Shown: positions 39,205-49,600 of the stretch, piece by piece
Layout of the letters: every line of letters starts with the position of its first letter
Numbering within the stretch: position 1 is the first letter of the stretch
Assembly (NCBI RefSeq): GCF_050624435.1
Contig: NC_134545.1
Coordinates: 86,456,063 to 86,520,062, forward strand
From: Tenrec ecaudatus
Lineage: Eukaryota > Chordata > Mammalia > Afrosoricida > Tenrecidae
DNA length: 64,000 nt
Direction: 5' to 3'
Position numbers and translations under genes: made by a program
The notes under the pieces: model-generated
Told to the model about the DNA's origin: nothing
Databases searched by the model: none
What the model saw: only the letters and a program-made list of their open reading frames with translations

Positions 39205-39630
39205 AAAAAACACACATGCCATTTTATTTCAACTTTTATCCAAAAAATGTAAAAAGGGGTAAAAATGTGTAACCTGAGCTTCAACTACTGACCTCCACTC
39301 CTCAAAAGACGATGGGGGGACAGTGGGGAGTCAGGCAGAAGTTGAGAGTTCCTCCCACCCTGGGAGAAAAGGGAAGCCCTGCCCTGGTTGGCTAGGGGAC
39401 AGGGCCCTACGGAGAGCGGGCCCCCTTTTCTCTTAGCACCAACCCAAGCCCCCCAAAACCCTCCTCTTCAATGGAGAAGACAGTTCGATCTCTTGAGCCC
39501 TGTCCAGGAATGCATGGTGCAAGCCGCAGGTCATGGGCAGGCTGACCTGTGAGAAGACAAGGGGTCTGTACCTAGGCCCGATCCGAGTCTTCCCCAGCCA
39601 GGGACCACCACCCTGGTGCCCCCAACTCAC
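39205..39630 (-). other. NPM3: NPM3 3' UTR with a short intron
   Basis: Exon 5 runs nine bases past the stop to a donor TTG|GTGAGT (39,630/39,631). Intron 39,547-39,630 is 84 bp and ends TTCTCACAG. The last exon 39,546 to about 39,205 is non-coding and carries AATAAA. Confidence 0.75.
39223..39228 (-). terminator. NPM3: NPM3 poly(A) signal
   Basis: AATAAA on the minus strand within GAAATAAAATGGCATG; a TG/T-rich stretch follows. Confidence 0.75.
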
Positions 39631-39639
39631 CAAGGAGCG

Positions 39640-39764
39640 CTAGCGCCTGCCCCTCTGTTTCTTGGCAGGCAGGACGGGGCACAACTCAGCTTCCCCCTCC
39701 TCGCTGTCTTCTTCCTCACTCTCCTCTTCCTCCTCCTCCTCCGAAATGTCATTGCTTATAGTAA
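39640..39764 (-). CDS. NPM3: NPM3 exon 5 (acidic tract, stop)
   Basis: Acceptor GTCCACCAG; encodes VTISNDIS, the Glu-rich tract and KKQRGRR then TAG at 39,640-39,642. Confidence 0.95.
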
Positions 39765-41223
39765 CTGGTGGACACACCAACAGTTAAAATGGCTCTGGGC
39801 CTGCAGGAACACTGACCCCACCCACAGCTTAGGGGCTAGGTCAGTGGTTCTCCACCTTCCAATTGCGGTGACCCATTTAATATAGTTCCTCATGTTGTAG
39901 TGACTCCCCTCAACCATAAAATTATTTTCGTTGCTAATTCATAACTGTAATTTTGCTAATGTTTTGAATCGGGTGACCCCTAAGAAAGGGTCATTCAACT
40001 CCCAAAAGGGTCACGACCCACAGGTTGAGAACCGCTGGTCTAGGTAGAATGACTCTAGCTAATAGACTGGAATGCCAAGGGAGGGCAGGTCACTGGAGCA
40101 GGTGAAGCAGATGATGCAGGAGCCCATGCATGCATGAGGGTCCTGTTTTGGGACTGAGCTAAGAGATGAAGCTGGAATGGAACAGAGGGTGACTTGCCGG
40201 AGTAAACTGGATTGAGGCAAAGGGCAAGGCCCGGGTGGCACTCACCAATCTGGTGGCGCCCAGTGATACACACAGGGCCGGAGCCTGACTTCAGGCGGAA
40301 GGTCACAGGTGGCTGGAGCTGGAAGTCATCAAGACTGAGCTGAAGGAACAGAAGCAGGAAGGGTTAGGGAAGCTCTCATGGCCCGCCACCCACTCCACTC
40401 CACTGCCACTGTGCGGGGGAACTCACCATGGGCTGGCAGGACAACTTGAGGTTGGCCACGGGGACTGCAATCTCCTGATGGTCGTGATTCTGCGCCACGA
40501 CTTCCACCACATTACACTCGTCCTTGGCGCCCTCAGAGAGGCAGAGCTGGAAAGAGACAGGGCTTCTGTGGAGGGAGGCCTCTCCCCTAGGGTGGAGCCC
40601 CTGGTGTGAGGAGCGGCTCACGTGGTAGGTGTGAAGGGGCAGGGGAAGACGAATTCCAAGGCCAGCCCTGCGCCTCACCACCCCCCATCCCCGGTCCCCC
40701 TCCCGCGTTCCTCACCATGGTCAAGGCCAGCACGTGCTCGGCGTCGTCCTCTTCCTCTACCTTGAAGGTGAAGGAGCGGGTGCCGCCGTTAAGCTCACAG
40801 CCTGGGCGAGAGCAATCTTAGTGTTCATGAGTGTGGCGGGGCGGGGGGCAGGATTCCCCGAACCTCTGCCACGTGCAGCCAGCGACAGGCTGGCCCCTAC
40901 ACGCCCACCAGGCGTCCTTCAAACTCCAGAATGCCCGGCTCGGGCCCCGCCCTCGCCCCGTCCCACTGGGACGGGCCCCGTCTTCTCCTTCCCGCGGTGG
41001 GGGGGGGCAGGCGGTCCTCGGCGCCCACCCACGTCGTGCACCCAAACGGATTCCTGTTCCCCATCCCCGCCGCTTGTCAAGCCCGCCACTGCCGCCCCCC
41101 AGTACCGAAGAAAAAACTGTCCATCGTGACCGGGGCTGGGGCGCGCAGACTCCCGACACCCTTCACCCGGGCTCGGCTCTCCCGGCTCAGGAACGCTAGG
41201 GCGGCAGCGGTGCCGGCGGCCAT
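39640..41223 (-). CDS. NPM3: NPM3, nucleoplasmin-3 (complete, spliced)
   Basis: Member of the nucleophosmin/nucleoplasmin family; a nucleolar protein that binds NPM1 and modulates ribosome biogenesis and chromatin. Exons 41,106-41,223, 40,716-40,801, 40,427-40,546, 40,246-40,339 and 39,640-39,764 join in frame to 180 residues (human 178 from memory). The start ATG has A at -3 and G at +4. The N-terminal core ([75 protein letters not shown]) is the beta-barrel; a Glu/Asp tract from about residue 148 ([18 protein letters not shown]) and a basic end (KKQRGRR) follow. Its promoter is a separate CpG island. Housekeeping-type expression is likely. Confidence 0.97.
39842..40037 (-). mobile_element. 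non-autonomous hAT element in NPM3 intron 4
   Basis: Termini CAGTGGTTCTCCACC and inverse CAGCGGTTCTCAACC. The 8-bp flanks GGCTAGGT (39,834-39,841) and GTCTAGGT (40,038-40,045) match at 7 of 8. Internal ATAAAATTATTTTCGTTGCT is typical of the family. SPIN-like. Confidence 0.92.
40246..40339 (-). CDS. NPM3: NPM3 exon 4
   Basis: 94 nt, acceptor GTTCCTTCAG, donor ATTG|GTGAGT. Encodes [16 protein letters not shown]...GRHQI. Confidence 0.95.
40427..40546 (-). CDS. NPM3: NPM3 exon 3
   Basis: 120 nt, acceptor TCTTTCCAG, donor ATG|GTGAGT. Encodes [17 protein letters not shown]...SCQPM. Confidence 0.95.
40716..40801 (-). CDS. NPM3: NPM3 exon 2
   Basis: 86 nt, acceptor TCGCCCAG, donor ATG|GTGAGG. Encodes [19 protein letters not shown]...LTM. 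Confidence 0.95.
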
Positions 41224-41430
41224 GCTGCAAAGACCGTTTGCAAACCCCGCCTCCGACACGTACAAAGCGAGGCTCCCGGCCAGTTCCGGCCCCGCCCCTT
41301 AAAGGGGACGCTCGGGCGGAGGACGCGGGAGACGCGGGGACGGCTAGGGCCCGGCTGCTCGTCTCTCTCGGGAAGCAGCAGCCTCTCACACCCAGGCAGC
41401 CGAGAGGAGGTCACCACTGAAGAGCGGATT
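40820..41430. promoter_or_regulatory. NPM3: NPM3 CpG island promoter
   Basis: CpG-dense stretch over exon 1 and upstream (CCGCGGTGGGG, GGCCCCGCCCCTTAAAGGGG near 41,288-41,307, a GC box next to a TTAAA). Likely transcription start between 41,225 and 41,300. Confidence 0.65.
41106..41223 (-). CDS. NPM3: NPM3 exon 1
   Basis: 118 nt from ATG (41,221-41,223) to donor TTCG|GTACTG. Encodes [20 protein letters not shown] and up to DSFFF plus one nt of Gly. Confidence 0.95.
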
Positions 41431-41814
41431 TGGGGGTCGTGAGCCTTGCCTATTTCTTCCAAAAGCCATCCCTGCTACCTTTCTCCCAGCACCCCCCTCT
41501 TCCAACCCACACGAAGCTCCGTTGAGGAATGGAAGCTTTCCCTATTTAACGACTGACTCCACGACCGTGAGTTTTTTAGTGCCCTTTCAACGGTAGGTTT
41601 CAGCGATGCCCGGGTTTTTAACCAACGGAAAATGCACTTACAGCTTTGTGCTGGACCTGGCTTTTGATTTAAAAGCGCAGAAGCCTTAGGTCCAGCTATC
41701 AAACTTGCCTCAATTTCCCCATCTTCCTAGTTTATCTCCTAAGTATACTTCCTGCTCAAATGACCCTGCAATCTTTCTGTAGCACAATTGTCCTCTGCAA
41801 ACACTTCTTCTTTG
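41431..41814. other. no gene recognised
   Basis: Unique-looking sequence upstream of NPM3. Confidence 0.4.
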
Positions 41815-43880
41815 AGCCTCAGATGCCGGCGTGACTGTTGATAGGTGTTCATTTCCAACTCGATAACGCAATGAAATAGTGCCCCATCCTCACAATTATG
41901 GTTGAGCCCATTGCTGCAGCCACTGTGTCAATCCAGTTCATCAGACCCTCCATTTTTGCTGCCCCTCTACCAAGCATGAGACCTTTCTCTAGGGAGTGGC
42001 CTCTCCAGACATGAAGTCTGGCCATCCTGCTTCTAAGAAGGTTGCAGTTCTCCCAAGACTTCTAATATTCTTCAGCAGCACAATTTAAATGCAGATTCTT
42101 CGGTCTTCCAGTCACTGTCCAACTTTGTTAGATGTCGTGGGATCAGCTCCAACTTCAGATTCAAACTGCTTTCCAATCCTAGCCATCCTCCGGATCCTAA
42201 CCACGGTGTCCTTCAGACTAGTCCCACCAGCTAACATACCCACACTTCCAGATGTCCTTCAGACTAGTCCCACCAGTTAAGATACCCACACTTCCAGAGT
42301 GACCTGGCTTCTTCTAAGGCAGATTTGTTCGTTCTTCTGGAAATCCATAATATAGTCAGTCTTTCATAATTGAAAGACATCAAATCTGTCTTTAGGCTTC
42401 AATATTCACTGTCCAGCTTGCACAAGAATATGATGATTGAAAATATCAAGGCTTAAGATCAGGCACATACTAGTAGTCTTCCAAAGTGGTACCTTTGCTT
42501 AACACTTTAAAAGATTATCTTTTGCAGGTTTGCCATCTTGATTATCTTTTCCATGGGGGTGTGTAGCCAAGTGAAATGAAAAAAAATGTAAACCTCAATA
42601 TTTTATTGGTCCAGTTTTGAGGATTTTTATGTTAAAAAGTCGTCCATTTGTAAGCCATTTCATCGGGGCTTGCTTCAAGTCCCATGGTAAAGTTGCGTCC
42701 TGTCTTCCTCCAATCTCGATGCCATTTTTGAATTGTTTGCTCACCATACATGTTAAGGATGGTCAAAGGATAGTCCTGATGGATACTAGTCTTGGTTTTA
42801 AACCCTTCAGAAGCCCCTTGTTTGAACAACTGCCCCAGGGTATATGTACAGGTCCCACATGAGCACAAGTGTTCTGTAACTTTTTTTCAGTGTTATCCAT
42901 AATTTAGGATTCACAAGGCCAAATGCCTTCCTATCCAAAAGAAAACAAACATCTTTTTTATATTATCTGCTCTCAGCCAAGATCCACCTGACACCAGCAA
43001 ACCGTACAACTATTTGATGATCTTTCTTTTTCGATTCTGTATTGAATTCCTTACAGCACTTTTGTCAGCGTACTGCTGTAACCATTTTAAAATGATCCTC
43101 AGCAAAATTTTACTTTTGGTATTAATGACATTCCCCCAGTCTTTCTTTGAAATGGATATCAATATCCATCTCTTCTAGTTGGCTGGCCAAGCTAGCTGCC
43201 TTACAAATTCTTTGTCATAGACAACTGAACATTCCCACCACTGCAAACACCTCAGTTGGCATTTCACCACTACCAGGAACTGGTTTTTTTTTTTGGTCAA
43301 TGTCTTCAGTGTGGCTTCCTTCAATACTGTTGGTTCTGAATATGCTACACCTCACCTCAAACGGTTGACTGTAAACCAGTTCTTTTGGGTATGGTTGACT
43401 CTGTATTCCATTTTGTTTTGGATGCTTCCCACGTCACTCAAATCTTGGCCACAGCATTGTAATTTGGGTACTGAAGTTGCTTCTTTTACCTTTAAAAATG
43501 CCAGGCATGTTCTTCCCCTTTGTTTTTTACTCAAAGTCCTAGCACATTTCACCATTTTGTCTTCATCACCCTTTGGAATCTTCTCTTCAGCTTTTACTTC
43601 ATTCTTTCTTCCCATTTACGTCAGCATCTTTTGTTCACAGTGAGTTTGTCCTTATAACTTTAGTCTTTTATTTCCTGTCGTTTTAATGCCATTTTGCCTT
43701 CTTCATGTGGATGTCCTTGATGTCATCTCAAACTGTCTGGTCTTCAGTGTTCAAGGCATCAAATTTATTTGCTGGCCTTGCAAACGGAGCATCAATTAAC
43801 TCAAATGTGGCACTTGATACTGCTGTAGCAGGACCACGCCAACAATCTCTGAACTTGACTCAAAAACAGGCCAAGCAAGT
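41815..43880 (-). mobile_element. RTE-class LINE, about 2 kb, decayed
   Basis: Read on the minus strand, it follows the family from the linker after the endonuclease (RGRTCLAFLKVKEATSV, 43,352-43,615) through the RT region (GTCAGGTGGATCTTGGCTGA, CCTGTACATATACCCTGGGG) to the 3' end (TGGATTGACACAGTGGCTGC near 41,930). Stops and indels interrupt it throughout. It contains a 46-bp tandem duplication at 42,208-42,299. It occupies most of the NPM3-OGA spacer. Confidence 0.8.
42208..42299. repeat. 46-bp tandem duplication inside the RTE
   Basis: GTCCTTCAGACTAGTCCCAC recurs after exactly 46 bp with a few substitutions. Confidence 0.9.
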
Positions 43881-43969
43881 CCTTTCTCCCTGGAGTCTTC
43901 TCTACTAATAGTTTGGTTTATTCCCCAAAGTTTTCCTTTTCACCCAGTCAGTATTCCTTATCCTACCCC

Positions 43970-44150
43970 AAAAACCCACTCACTGCCACACTTGGTTCCA
44001 ACTCACGGTGACTCTACATGGCACAGCAGAGGGTTTCTGAAGCATCTCTAAGGGAGGAGAACCCCCTCAGTATTTCTCCCTCAAAAGCAGCTGGTGTTTT
44101 CAAAGTGCTTACCTTGTGGTTAGCAGCCCAACACAACCTACCACACCAAC
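43970..44150. mobile_element. long AfroSINE relative
   Basis: CCAACTCACGGTGACTCTAC, then CATGGCACAGCAGAGGGTTT and an inverse tRNA-like end (TTGTGGTTAGCAGCCCAACA). Confidence 0.65.
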
Positions 44151-44469
44151 CTGAGCTCTTTCCCTATCCTAGCATATGACAGATACTCTTCCAAAGTAGG
44201 TTTCCTATTTTGCAACCAATTTATAATCATACTAAGATGTGGTCTGGCCAGGAACTGGTCTACCTCTTTTGGGCTTTTGCCTTTGCCTTGAGGGAAATTT
44301 GGAAGGAAGCTCTTTACAAGGATGGGAGTGAGGAAGGCTGCTTCTAGATCAGTTCCAAACTTGTCAACAGTTGGAAAGAGAAGGAATGCCTGATTGTAGG
44401 CAAGGGGTGAAGGACCTATGGAAAAGAAAGGGCAAAAAACGGGAAGCAGGTTCACACAACACCACACCA
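44151..44469. other. no gene recognised downstream of OGA
   Basis: A minus-strand open frame (44,138-44,476) has no similarity I know. It lies just past the OGA poly(A) site. Confidence 0.35.
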
Positions 44470-46494
44470 CATACATTCACTTCAAATTTTATTTTGCCTC
44501 TTGCATGATCTTCAGATGGCTTTACAGTTGTTTTCTACAGAAACTGAGATGTGATCTAAACAATGTGTCATTCCAATCTTATTGAAAATTTAACCATGGA
44601 ACATGTCAGCATAGCCAGCACTTTACGACCTTAAGAGTGATGAAGAATTAAGCCTGGACATCGGTCTCACAGTTTAACATCTGTGGCCAGAAGCCTGGCC
44701 GCAATGATTATTAAAAGCCAAAATAACGAAAGTCACAAGCAAACTTCATAAAAATCCTGATTCCATAGGGGGTTGACAACCCTCTAGATAAAATGCTCGT
44801 GTTGTCCACTAGTGTTTGAGACACACCCTAATGGAAAACTGAGTGACAATCAGCCCTTGGAAACAATATGCCCCTCACTTCCCCTTGGCCCTTCAAAGTG
44901 CACACTTGGTTCCAGCTTTCTAAGTGATCTGTCAAAGGTCACTACTCTGACTGTGAAGAGGCCATCTTCCTTCCCTTTGTTTAACCCAGTCACTGCCCTC
45001 TCAAGCCTTGGCTGATGTAAAACTTAGTAGCAAGTATCAAGGTTCTCTCAAAGCTCACACTGATGGGAGATCTAAGAAAGACAGCATCGCAGGCTTCCTT
45101 TTCCCTGCCCCTCAGCTTCCCCATCACTCAGTTCAAACAACTGATGCAAAACCTACAGGGAAGCAAGATAACTGAATGCTGTTAGGAATCTCTGAAGAAG
45201 CCATCCAGCCATGATGAGAAAATGGTTCCTACAGAGACTACCTGCCAGCCTCTTGCTCAGGCCCTTTGAAATTATCAAATCCAAATGAAAATATGTGAAG
45301 TTCTCAGAATCAGTGATTAAGGGGAAAGAGGAGGAGGAGTTAACTATAAAGCATAGGTTAAAGGATGTTTATTTGTTATTTCCTTTAAAAATTAGATATA
45401 AGCATGCAAGAATTAAAGATCATGATTTAATAAAACCAGTACTTAACAGGCCTTGAAATTAAAGGACAGCTGATCTGAGGGAATTGGGACCAATCAATCC
45501 CTAAGCCCTATTTGACAGGTGTCGAAACTAACATTTCACATGCTGATCTGCTATTGAGGTTAATTTCCAGAAGTGACTGCACTCTGCAACAGACTGTGTC
45601 CTAGTTACAGAAGTTAGGCTCTCGTACCCCAAATGGTCATAGCCTAGCCCTGTGTGGGAGGCACTGTGAAAATAATAAAACTTCTGTATGGAAAAAACAA
45701 ACCCACAAAGAAGTAAAGCAAATTAATTTTCCACTATGATTTACATTTTTCAGAGTGCCATTCTGAACTAACACCCTTTCATTTTCAAAAGGGGAAAAAA
45801 ATTACAGAAACCGTAAACATAAAGGATAATCCGGTTACAGCTAATTTATATACAAAGAAATTTACAAGTTTGTCATTTTGAGGCTTTGCCACAAACAACT
45901 GCACATTCGTCCCTACACAATCCGCCTGAACCAAAGGTCGCTACAGGAGACAATTGGTCACGGCTTTACAAAAAGCAGGAAAACTGCCAAAGAGGGAAAG
46001 CATTCATTCTACTTAAAACTGCCACAATCATCCCATTTGGAATCTCTACCCAGAAGCCTCCAAAACTACGGAATCTTTCTCGTCTCTGCTAAGCCCCTAA
46101 AGAACAAGAGGCATCTCATTCACTAAACCAAGGATGACAGAGTGATTGTAATTACTCTTCGGTGAGAAATGCAACCACACTGGATGCAGACAACAGTGCT
46201 GACTACATTTATTAAGGAACCGCCCTATAAGCCTAGATTAGAGGTCTTGGCACCTAACAGAAGACCCAAAAGGAGGAGGCCCACACCTGTTTCACACAGG
46301 ACTTGCAGCAATACCATCTTCTTCCAACCAGTGGGTAGTCTGATGTGTGATCGGTCAGTGTTAGAGTCGTCTTTGTCTCCAATTCCTTTAGCTGATTTGT
46401 TTCCACTCCAGACACTGAACTGTGTGAAGATCCCAACCACCACCCACCAGGTAGAGCTAAGAGACTCGTCGACAGTTCACAATACTAATAAATG
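44470..46494 (-). other. OGA: OGA 3' UTR
   Basis: About 2 kb of AT-rich, repeat-poor sequence between the stop codon and AATAAA at 44,488-44,493. Extra AATAAA signals on the minus strand lie at 45,368-45,373 and 46,208-46,213 and could give shorter mRNAs. The length fits the human 3' UTR. Confidence 0.75.
44488..44493 (-). terminator. OGA: OGA distal poly(A) signal
   Basis: AATAAA within GGCAAAATAAAATTTGAAG on the minus strand. Confidence 0.65.
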
Positions 46495-46631
46495 TCACAG
46501 GCTCCGGCCAAGTATAACCACATCCTTTGGAAAGCCTTCCATTTTTGCAATTTCAAAACAGCCTAACTTGCTGTAAAATTCCAGAATTCTTTTATCATCT
46601 GGTCTCACTTCACAGAAAGCACCCCGGGAAC
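46495..46631 (-). CDS. OGA: OGA exon 16 (last coding)
   Basis: Acceptor TTATTTCTAG; encodes [18 protein letters not shown] to ILGRSL, TGA at 46,495-46,497. Residues 872-916. Confidence 0.96.
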
Positions 46632-49600
46632 CTAGAAATAAAACACAAATGTTTAGCGCAATAAATATTTAACACAATAAATATTTAACACACAAATATG
46701 CTGTGGTTGAGTGCTCAGCTAAACCGAAGATTCGAATCCACCAGCTGCTCCTTGGGACAAATTTTTTTTTTATTTTAATTTTAACAATTTATTGGGGCTC
46801 ATACAATTCTTTTCACAGTTCATATATATACATACACCAATTGTATAAAGCACATCTGTACAGTCTTTGCCCTATTCATTTTTTTCTCTTTTCATCTTTT
46901 ACATTTTATTAGGGACTCATACAACTCTTACCACAATCCATACATATACATACATCAATTGTATAAAGCACATCCATACATTCCCTGCCCCAATCATTCT
47001 CAAGGCATTTGCTCTCCACTTAAGCCTTGGGACAAATTTAAGGCCAACTGCGTCTGTAAAGATTTACAGCCTTGAAAACTCTCTGGGCCAGTTCTTCTCT
47101 GTCCTCGTGGCCCCTATGAATCAGAATCTCACCCAACGGCAATAGGTCAATGAATTAAAAATTCAGTAGTCAGTGAATCTCTTTCCCTACAAATAAAAAT
47201 CTTCCCAACAAAGAAGGTATAAAAAAACCTTAAAGAATATCCCTGAGAGGAGATGAGTCAGTCAGGGTGCGATGTAGCACTGATGAAGAATACAGGTTTC
47301 CTCCAGTTCCTAAATGTTTCCTCCCCCCCAACTACCATGATTCGAATTCTACCTTGCAAGTCTGGATAGGGCAGAGGTTGTACACTGGTGCATATGGGAG
47401 CTGGAGGCACAGGGAATCCAGGGTGGATGATACCTTCAGGACCAGGGGTGTGAGGGGTGATACTGGGAAGGTAGAGGGTGAGTGGGTTGGAAAGAGGGAA
47501 CCGATTACAAGGATCTACATGTGACCTCCTCCCTGGGGGATGGACAACGAAAATGGGGTGAAGGAAGACGCCAGACAGGGCAAGATATGACAAAATAATA
47601 ATTTATAAATTATCAAGGGTTCATGAGGGAGGGGGAAGCGAGGAGGGAGGGGAAAAAAAGAGGACTTGATGCAAAGGGCTTAAGTGGAGAGCAAATGCTT
47701 TGAAAATGACTAGGGCAAAGAATGTACAGATGTGCTTTACACAATTGATGTATGTATATGTATGGATTGTGGTAAGAGTTGTATGAGTCCCTAATAAAAT
47801 GTTTTAAAAAAAACGAACATCCCTGAGTAGAAAACACGCAAGGTGCACGTGCACATGCCTCTGCGGGGCCACAGGGCAGAGCCTCTTCCAGCATCTCCCA
47901 CAAGCCAACAGGCACACAATGTCCCAGACACTTCCTCTATGTGACTCAGTGACAAGAACAGTGCTGCCTCACAGAAACAAGCTATTTAAATTCCCCCACA
48001 AAGGGGACACCACTGACTCAAGGGGTTTAAGTAGCAAGTGTGTGATCAGTGTCCTCTACTGAGTCAGCAAACTACCTGTTTTTGCCTGGCCCAATGGCTA
48101 ATGTTCTGATTTTGTTCGAAAAGAGTTGCTTTGTTTAAAAAGAAAAAAGAAAACTCATTAGAAACCAGACAAGACTCTCAAAGCCTAAGATATTTACAAC
48201 CTGCCCCTCTTGAGCCATCATCAATTCAGAGACCAAAACACACCGTGTAAATTCACTCCTTCCTTTTTATCCTGTAACACAGTCCAATCCCCACCATGCC
48301 CAAACAGCAGCGCCTACACAAGTGCATGCTCACCATTAGCCTTGAGTGAAGACAGGAGGCAAGCCATCATGCTTTTGGCCACACTTGGATCGGTTACTTT
48401 TTTATGAATATCCATCTTTATCAGAGAAGGAAAGTTGGCAAGGAAAGTTTCTGGCAATACTTCCTGTTCTTCGTGGAAACTCAGCATTATTTTCTGGAGG
48501 AAAAAAACAAATCTACTGACTCCCAGGAACTGAGCACCCTTTCTCTGCTCTTATGCTGACCACCTGATGGTACTGCCGATGGGGTGGTGCTGCGCTGTTC
48601 AGTGCAAGGTCAGCAATTCAAACACACGAACTTCGGAGCAGGGCAAAGATGCGTCTCGGCTGCTCCTGAAAAGATGTAGTCTCGGAAACCCTAGCTGGGG
48701 ATTGCTGTGAATCCAAACCAACACGATGGTGGTTGACGTGGTTTTGGGGTTTGGATGCTAAAAGTTACAATGGCCAGATGTGGGACAGCAACATATCAGC
48801 AGCTCAATCACAAGCATACTGTAGTGTCAATGTCAAGATCCTCCCAAGTAAACAAGGCCACTCAACACTGGCCTTTCTTACTACCTAGCCATCTAGTTAG
48901 GGGCAGAAGGTACACAGTAAACAAGAAAGAGAATGTGAGTACTTTGGTAGGGGAGGAGGCCTGCAGAATTCTGGTACTGGGAAAACAAAGTGCAACAACA
49001 TGGAAGAACAAAAGATAAGGTCACAAATAAGACTCTAAATAGAGAGTACTTATTCTTGTCCAGCTGTTCTTTAATAGCATGTTTAATGTACCACTTATTC
49101 CTTAACAATAAGGAGCATATAGTTATACATGTAATAATGATATATATATATGTATAATGTGCACATATGCACTGTTATTAATATTTTTTTTACTTTCAAA
49201 CCATTGTATTCAGACCTAATCGAGACACACCATTCCCCAAGTCAGTCATATCAAGCAGTGTTGGGCAGTCACTACCACAACCAGTTTCAAAACATTTTCT
49301 TCCTTCTTGTACTCCTCGCGATCAGTTCCCCTTTACCACCCATCTCCTGCCAGATCCCCAGGAACCCTATGAAATAAAGATACATTCAAGAAAGGATTTT
49401 TTTTTAAATGCTCATATATAAGCCAAAAATCTCTGGAGCCTGGTGTTTTAGTGGTTACGCGTTGGGCTACAATCCTCATGGTCAGCAGTTCAAAACCAGC
49501 AGCAACTCTGAGGACAATTCTTACAAATTGAGTAACATGCAACATGCTTCAAAAAGGAAAACGTCACTGAACTGAGACAGGGCAGGAAATGACACTAAGG

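Noticed and set aside
41224-41265. N-terminal extension of NPM3 (14 more codons in frame)
   Set aside because: The upstream first codon is TTG, not ATG; the ATG at 41,223 has a good context and matches the family start.
42632-42868. 78-codon minus frame that looked like an unknown protein
   Set aside because: Its DNA (CCTGTACATATACCC...CAGTTGTTC and CTCAAAACTGGACCAAT) aligns with the RTE reverse-transcriptase region; it is part of the LINE.
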